Source: Mauremys mutica
Taxonomy: Eukaryota; Chordata; Testudines; Geoemydidae
Direction of reading: 5' to 3'
NCBI RefSeq assembly: GCF_020497125.1
Contig: NC_059077.1
Location: 27,169,340 to 27,233,339 of the forward strand
DNA: 64,000 nucleotides
Below the pieces are notes generated by a model. It saw only the letters and a program-made list of their open reading frames with translations. It ran no database searches and had not been told where the DNA came from. Numbering within the stretch: the first letter of the stretch is position 1; each line of letters opens with the position of its first letter. The translations under genes and the position numbers were made by a program. Positions 57,786 to 64,000 of this stretch are shown piece after piece.

Positions 57786-59850
57786 AAAAAAATAAGGTGA
57801 CAGTTTTCACATGACAGACATTCAAAGTAGGTTCATTTGCACAGGTGATCTGATCAGCTAAGGGCATAACACCTCAATATTATGGAGCTAAACAACAGAA
57901 AATACAGAATCAAAGGGCATATTATGTTTCCTTCATGTATGTAGTTTTGCTGTTCTAGTTTCTTCAGGCAAACTCCAAGCCCCTAGTTCTGTGATTTTAG
58001 TAACCTATAAAAACAACTGTGAGGATAAACCAAAGGAAGCGGGGCAAATTTTACAATTATTAACATAAAAGGAAAACTAGAGGACAACACAGTATGAGAT
58101 TGATGGTAAATACAAAATCGACTATAACTGAGTCCAACAGCATTTACACTTCACAATTGTTAGGCCAAAATTTTTATCTAATATTTCTTTTTGCATCTGT
58201 TCACAAACTACATGTAACTTATAGGCTTGTTTGTTATTAAACAAGTGTTTTAGTGTTCCTTTTTCTATTAAGCAATACTCTTAAGCAAAAGAGCAGAGAG
58301 GTACATTAACTTACCCAATGTAAAACAAGCAAGAAAACCATAGCATAGCCAGAAATAGAAATCCAATCTCCTACCACTGCCCATTCTCCCCAGTGAGCAC
58401 CAAAATTATCTTTAAAATAATAGGGGGAGGGGATCTTAATAGAGTCATTTTAGTTTTATAACAAAGACAAGATTGATTAAAAAACTACAAATGCTGCAAA
58501 GCAAACCTTTTTCTTCCTGCTCACAGGCAAGTAACAGTTCTGTTAATACTTTTAAAAAATTAGCATGAGTGCCCAGATCACTGGATGGGAGCTCTTTTAT
58601 AACACTTTGTATAAATCTAAATAAACGTATTGTAAAATTATTATACAGAACAAACATGAATTATATGCATCTAACTGAAAATAGTTCAGTACTTTAGCAA
58701 TGGCTTAAGTGTACAATTTTAACTTCCACTATTTCAGGAGGATAATAGCTAAACGGGAACATACCTAGGGAGCTATCTATATGCCGGATGTCTGAAATGC
58801 ACATGCCTATAAATATGTGGGTGTTCTATTTAATCTCAGCAAAGTCAACAGACATTTTATACAATTAAACTTGGGCAGTATGCGTCATTTCAGATGACAA
58901 TAATTCTGTAAGAAACTGCAATAAACAATGACAAACAGGAGAAAAATAGGAGCTTTACATCAGGAAACCCAGTTCAAGAACTGGAGTATTAAGCTTATTA
59001 ATCTTGAACCTGTAATAGCATAATTTAACTGATAAGATTATTATATTGTGACCTTCCAAGCTTGATAAGGGAAGCAATATTATAGCCTTCAAGTAAAATC
59101 AAATCACTCATTATTTTCAGAAGCCATACAAGCAGATTGCACATGCAGTAGATATAAAATCTCCAGTGTCTGAATGGAAAATATTCTACAGATGTCTAAA
59201 ACACTAAAGGAAATTGTCCCCTTTCATGCTGCTGCTCTGCTAATACAAAATCTTAAAAGCCCGAGCTTAGTTTCCAAAATAAGTTTTAACTGTATTTCCT
59301 TTAAAAGCAGTAGGCAGAAAAACATAAAAGGGGAAATTAATTTTGGTGCTGAATTTTTAATCATTTTTCAGAAGTACTTTTCTCTTTTCCTGAGAATGTA
59401 TTCATATATTCTTTTAGAAACACAGTAGCAGATCTAGATTCAAGAGTATGAGAGTTGTTTTTTTCTTAAATCGAATTTACATTTTATCTTTTTAATCTTA
59501 CATACATTTGTCAGTTCCTGCAAGTATATACCACCACAAGCTTTGATCTTAGCAGATCTCTCAACTAACCACAGAAAATAACTGGATGGGAACACTACAA
59601 AAAGTACCATTGGTGAATCACAATAATTTATGACCAAAACATGATGCTCATGTGCCGTGCTGCTGGGACAGTGTGCTTCTGGAAACATCTTTTGGATGAC
59701 ACACAAAAAAGTTAGCTTTGATGGTCTATACACATTGCATTATGAGTAATTACAATTTATCCAGATATTATTTTCTTGTTACTTTAATCAGATAAGGTAT
59801 TTCCCCTTATTTTCTGCTCCTAAACCATTTCTGGATTTTGTATAATGGTT
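57786..59850. other. TTC33 upstream intron, no features recognised
   Basis: AT-rich, with no gene or transposon recognised. The N-terminal TTC33 exon was looked for here and not found. Confidence 0.35.
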
Positions 59851-59858
59851 GACAAGTT

Positions 59859-60214
59859 CAGGGCCGGCTCCAGACCCCAGTGCGCCAAGCGCGCGCTTGG
59901 GGCAGCGTCCCGCAGGAGGGCGGCAGGCGGCTCCGGTGGACCTCCCGCAGGGCATGCCTGCGGACGGTCCACTGGTCCCGCGGCTCCGGTGGACCTCCCG
60001 CAGACGTGCCTGCGGAGGGTCCGCTGGTCCCGCGGCTCCGGTGGACCTCCCGCAGACGTGCCTGCGGGAGGTCCACCGGAGCCGCGGGACCAGCGGACCC
60101 TCCGCAGGCACGTCTCCAGGCGGTCCACCGGAGCCGCGGGACCGGCGACCGCCAGAGCGCCCCCCGCGGCATGCCGCCCTGCTTGGGGCGGCGCAAATCC
60201 TAGAGCCGCCCCTG
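59859..60214. mobile_element. hAT-type MITE with perfect 8-bp duplication and 54-bp palindrome arms
   Basis: Flanked by gacaagtt on both sides (59851-59858, 60215-60222). Ends cagggccggctcca and (reversed) caggggcggctcta. The 356-bp, very GC-rich interior has a perfect inverted repeat (60002-60055 against 60062-60115, 6-nt loop) and about 53-bp tandem units containing 'ggctccggtggacctcccgc' three times. Long open frames on both strands (59788-60315) are artefacts of this structure. Confidence 0.9.
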
Positions 60215-60222
60215 GACAAGTT

Positions 60223-60579
60223 CCATATTATTGGTAAGTGAAACAGAAACACAGATTTTAGATTGTATAGATAAAGAGATGGACAAAAGAGGAGACCATA
60301 TGTAAAGATATACATAGGAAGTTTTTAATTCTGTATGGCATCTGAGACTTATAAAAGGCAATAATAATTTAGTATTCCTGACCGGACCAATAGATTAAGG
60401 GGCAGGCACCATGTAAACTTCTTTACACAGCAAGACAATTAATCTCAATCTTGATATGCAAGATCCATACATTTCCAGTCCAGAGTCTCTGTTGATCAGA
60501 GAATGCTAAGCATGGTGAACTAAGTAAAATGATTTTTTTGGCCTATACACATAAGTATATGTAGGCTCAAACACATATC

Positions 60580-60634
<55 letters not shown>

Positions 60635-63450
60635 CACACAGGTATATCATTCATATATATACAGATACATGTGCATCTGTGTAATCTATCTATCTATCTA
60701 TATATGACAGACTATTACTTGAAAACCAAAATATATTATTTGTTTTGCCTTTTTCCATTATGTCAGTGAGAGCTGAGTGCCTAACTCCATTAGCCCCTTT
60801 TGAAAAATGTAGCCCCCTTAGTTTACAAACTAAATGTTACAGTTGCTATGTCAATCAAATACAAGGCAAATTAGGAAGCTGGAAAATATTAGAACAAACT
60901 AAATATATTGGTCAATGAGGGAGATGTACTCAACTATGGCAAAGCAAATTCAGGATCAGCATGTTTTTGATACCTCACAAATAATACACAGCCACGCTCT
61001 GCACAAATAGGAGGAGAAAAAAAACCAGAAAGGGTATAAACTGATTCCTAACTGAGGATACCCAGTAACTAAAGTAATATATATTAAAAAGCTAGATGTG
61101 ACCACCAAGGGCCAAAGTCAGATGTATGAAAGCCATCATCAGTCTCCTAAGTGCCCTAAACAGGACTTGTATACATTTCACTGGCTGCAGGAGTGGGCTC
61201 TCACACTAGCAATGTCCCAAGTATGAAATGCCCTCTCTGTACGACATCAGGATAACCTAGTTCAATAAATGGGCATAAGTATGGGCATGAGAGAGGCAGG
61301 CATGAGTTTGTGCTCCAATCTCATTTAGAGATACAGCCACTAAAAGATCGGAAAATATGCTTAAAAGTCTGCTGTAAAAAATTTTAGCTCATGAACAAAC
61401 ATAAAAGGAAGGACTTGTGCTGTAAGAAGGACTTAGGCTGTCACATGGAAATTTTATTTGCAATGTGATAATGGTCAGTCATAGTAAAGCAAAGCACACC
61501 AAAGCAAAAGGGGGGAAATAAAAGCACAAAAGATTCAACACAAAATTAACATTTCATGTATTTGTGTTAGGTTATCTGTTGAAGATGTTTAACCCACTCA
61601 ATCCATTGTTCTGTGCCTCTGGGTCCTAAATTATTTTTTAAATTAAAAAAGTTTTCCCGTTCTCCCATTTTTACTGTCTCACTGTATAACCCAAATCCTA
61701 TGCCTCTATCTACTGCATAGGTGGAAGCCTGCAAAGAATGCTTTGCACTCCACCTCCATAGCTATGGAGAGGAGTCTGAGGGCTGGTGGGCGTAACCAAT
61801 GGATTTACAACTGTGAAGCCCCACTAACCAAGACACCCATATAAAAGAGAAGTGATAGGGCAGCAGAGGAAACTGGACTCAAACGATGCAACAGCAGCCA
61901 CAATGCAACTTTGACAGTGGTCTGTGACCTAGGAGAGACGATCCTACCTTGGCCACACACATGGAGAGAGTTCATGCTCAAAACCTGACATTTAAGTTTT
62001 GCGCACGGGGGAGGATTGCGCCTAAATGCATCATGAATGTATGGCATTTAGCAAATGTTCCCCACTGCTTTCTCCCTTTCAGCTCTAGATTGATCACATT
62101 GCTTTGATACATAAAAAAAATTAAAGCTGATTTGCAAAAGCATTATTAATATGTCCTCTTCAAACTCTTTCACCTTATCTAATGAAAACTGGCTCCATGG
62201 ACCTTTAAAAAGGTCACTGAATAGCTCCAGCTTCATGAGCTACACTTAACTTGCCTTTTTTGTCCCAGGCAGTTAACACAATCTTACCCAATATTTATAT
62301 TTACATTTCTATCCCTTTTCACATTAGGTATTAGGATTTGTTGACAGTGACTAAACAACCTGGGAGTCTGCTAAAATTACAAAAATTCTGACTCCTAGCA
62401 CCATAGGTCTTCCACAATTGCTCAGAGGCACCTGTTTCACATGACAGCTCTTGTTTATCTGGTACACATCTATAATTTACTATTGCATTTGATCCTGTAA
62501 TTTTTTTTATTTAATATTTAAGAATTACAGTTACAATATCTATTCCTTTCATTCTAAATACAACCAACATCTGCACAGAAAATTTACAGCTAGAACCCTT
62601 TACACTTTCTGGAATAGCTTGCAGCTCCTGCTTTGAAACAAACAAAAGAATTGACTTTTAAGGGAGATCAATTTCTAAACCTAATTAATGTGACTGTTTC
62701 CTCAGTAGTACTACAAATGCATTAGCTAATCAGAGACACATTTTCAAAGGAAAGTGCAGTGTGTACCCACCTTTTGGAGGATACTCAACAGCATGTTTAG
62801 AGGTTAATTAGGAAGAAACACATGTAGGTTTTTGCACCACTAACAAGGGAGAGCCATGATATAAAAGAACTATAACAGAAAACTGAAACAGAACAATGGA
62901 AATGGAGAAAATACAGTTTGCAGGCATAATTTCATAAATATATTTCTGGTGATGCTGGTATTGTTTAGTTCTTATAATATAACAATATTTACAGATACTG
63001 ATGTTGGGAAGTATATAGGAATTAATACATGTCAATAAAGTGGGAGTGACATCATCAATCTAATGCTGAGAAATCCCTTCTTAAATGTTCATAGACGTTG
63101 CCAAAAGAAACAGATAAGGATACTCTGGACAGAAAGCGATGGATGGCAGGTGTTTCAACAAGAAACTAATGTTTGAATCCAGAAAGAGCAAACTCCTGTA
63201 GAATTTATCTATTTAAAGCAACACATGGTAGGAAAAAAAAATACAAATTACCCATCTGGAAGCACAAGTTAATTAACTGATCACGTTTCCCATAAACAAG
63301 ATAAAACATTTCCTCCAGTTAAATCAAACACACGGAACAAGTGTGCTAATGAGCAGTTTACACAATACTGCTAATGTTTCTGTGTGAAGTCAGAAGCACA
63401 TTTGTTATTTGCTGAACAATAAAATCTAGTGTATATTAGAAAACTGGCCC
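60223..63450. repeat. TTC33 upstream intron with simple repeats
   Basis: A long (GT)n tract at about 60582-60627 followed by (TA)/(TATC)n to 60705. 61680-62050 has an unusual GC-richer composition but no recognisable family. No gene or exon found. Confidence 0.4.
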
Positions 63451-63465
63451 ATAACTAAAGAGAGT

Positions 63466-63656
63466 TGAGAGAGACAAGGTGGGGGAGGTATTGCATTTTA
63501 TTGGACCAATTTCTGTTGGTGAGAGAGAGACGCTTTTAAGCCACACAGGAAAGCTTATCTCTCTCGCCAACAGAAGTTGGTCCAATAAAAGAAATTACCT
63601 CACCCACCTTGTCTCTCTAATATCCTGGGACCCACACAGCTACAACTACACTGCAT
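63466..63656 (+). mobile_element. Inverted-arm retroposon with 15-bp target duplication, copy C
   Basis: Flanked by identical ataactaaagagagt (63451-63465 and 63657-63671). The left arm (63466-63532) is an inverted version of the right arm (about 63558-63621: 'ccaacagaagttggtccaat', 'acctcacccaccttgtctct'). A single-copy tail 'cccacacagctacaactaca' follows. The plan is the same as copies A and B, but the sequence belongs to a sister subfamily. Confidence 0.85.
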
Positions 63657-63671
63657 ATAACTAAAGAGAGT

Positions 63672-64000
63672 CTGACAGGCCTGATGCAATGATCTTTACA
63701 TAAACAAAGAAACCAAAACCAAAGCCGTTTGTGATATTCTTCACGTTATACTTCATGTTATAGTGAACTGCAACATTTGGCATTAGGTTTCTCCATGCAG
63801 CATTTGGATTGATGGGGATTCACAAGAGGACAGAGGAATTAATTTTCTCCACAGGGCTATTTTCACCATGGGTTCTATTCTCCCCCCATTCCAAGAACTG
63901 TCTGAGGCCCCCACACGAGGGGTTTTGTAGACACCCCTTTCCCACTGCCAGGGGCTGTGTGTGCCCCTACTCCTCCTCCCTACATACCAGAGATGCCCAT
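63672..64000. other. Right edge of window, no features recognised
   Basis: Nothing recognised; becomes C-rich near the end. Confidence 0.3.

Noticed and set aside
58445..58657. Candidate N-terminal TTC33 exon on the - strand
   Set aside because: The translation (LLLACEQEEKGLL region) does not resemble the TTC33 N-terminus and lacks suitable splice phase.
59788..60315. Long overlapping open frames on both strands (up to 175 codons)
   Set aside because: They arise from GC-rich palindromic MITE sequence; repeats and mirror symmetry keep all frames open. No domain or conservation signal.
60584..60769. Cys/Val-repeat open frame
   Set aside because: It is the translation of a (GT)n microsatellite.

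Overview
The window is vertebrate nuclear DNA, most likely from a hidden-necked (cryptodiran) turtle. The taxon call is inferred from the repeats: tRNA-derived SINEs with a CR1-like tail, abundant CR1, two DIRS1-type tyrosine-recombinase retrotransposons, PIF/Harbinger, Tigger-like and hAT families, and old MIR-type SINEs. There are no bacterial operons, CRISPR arrays or phage genes.

Two cellular genes are recognisable and they converge. PTGER4 (prostaglandin E2 receptor EP4) enters from the left on the + strand; only its last 191 codons (2-577) and 3' UTR are present. TTC33 (a TPR protein) lies on the - strand: its last three coding exons are at 5912-6265, 23851-23982 and 46642-46723, separated by introns of about 17.6 and 22.7 kb. 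The 5' coding exon was not found and is probably beyond 64000. This order and orientation match the PTGER4-TTC33 neighbourhood of other amniotes. Nearly everything right of 6265 is therefore TTC33 intron.

The introns are a dense, layered repeat landscape. 7.6-10.1 kb: a degenerate PIF/Harbinger transposon with remnants of both proteins. 12.1-13.5 kb: a hAT transposase remnant followed by a Tigger-like fragment. 14.3-15.5 kb: CR1. 18.4-21.2 kb: a DIRS element, with a nested insertion. 22.6-23.2 and 25.4-26.2 kb: LTR-type elements, the second a clean solo LTR with a 5-bp target duplication. 25.1 and 32.1 kb: turtle tRNA-SINEs. 28.0, 34.4 and 63.5 kb: palindromic retroposons with 13-15 bp target duplications. 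28.9, 49.1 and 59.9 kb (and 2.3 kb, between the genes): GC-rich hAT-type MITEs with 8-bp duplications and strong internal hairpins. 39.7-40.6 kb: an L2-like LINE reverse transcriptase remnant. 50.8-52.8 kb: a DIRS element that has lost its RT/RNase H.

The most interesting signal is the palindromic retroposon family. One copy (28008-28189) is a perfect 182-bp palindrome. Three copies share the inverted-arm-plus-tail layout and are flanked by target duplications. The unit also carries a hammerhead-ribozyme-like core (CTGAAGA, stem II, GAAA, self-complementary AGCT). This suggests a Penelope-like element, but no reverse transcriptase of that type is present to confirm it. No complete novel gene system is evident.
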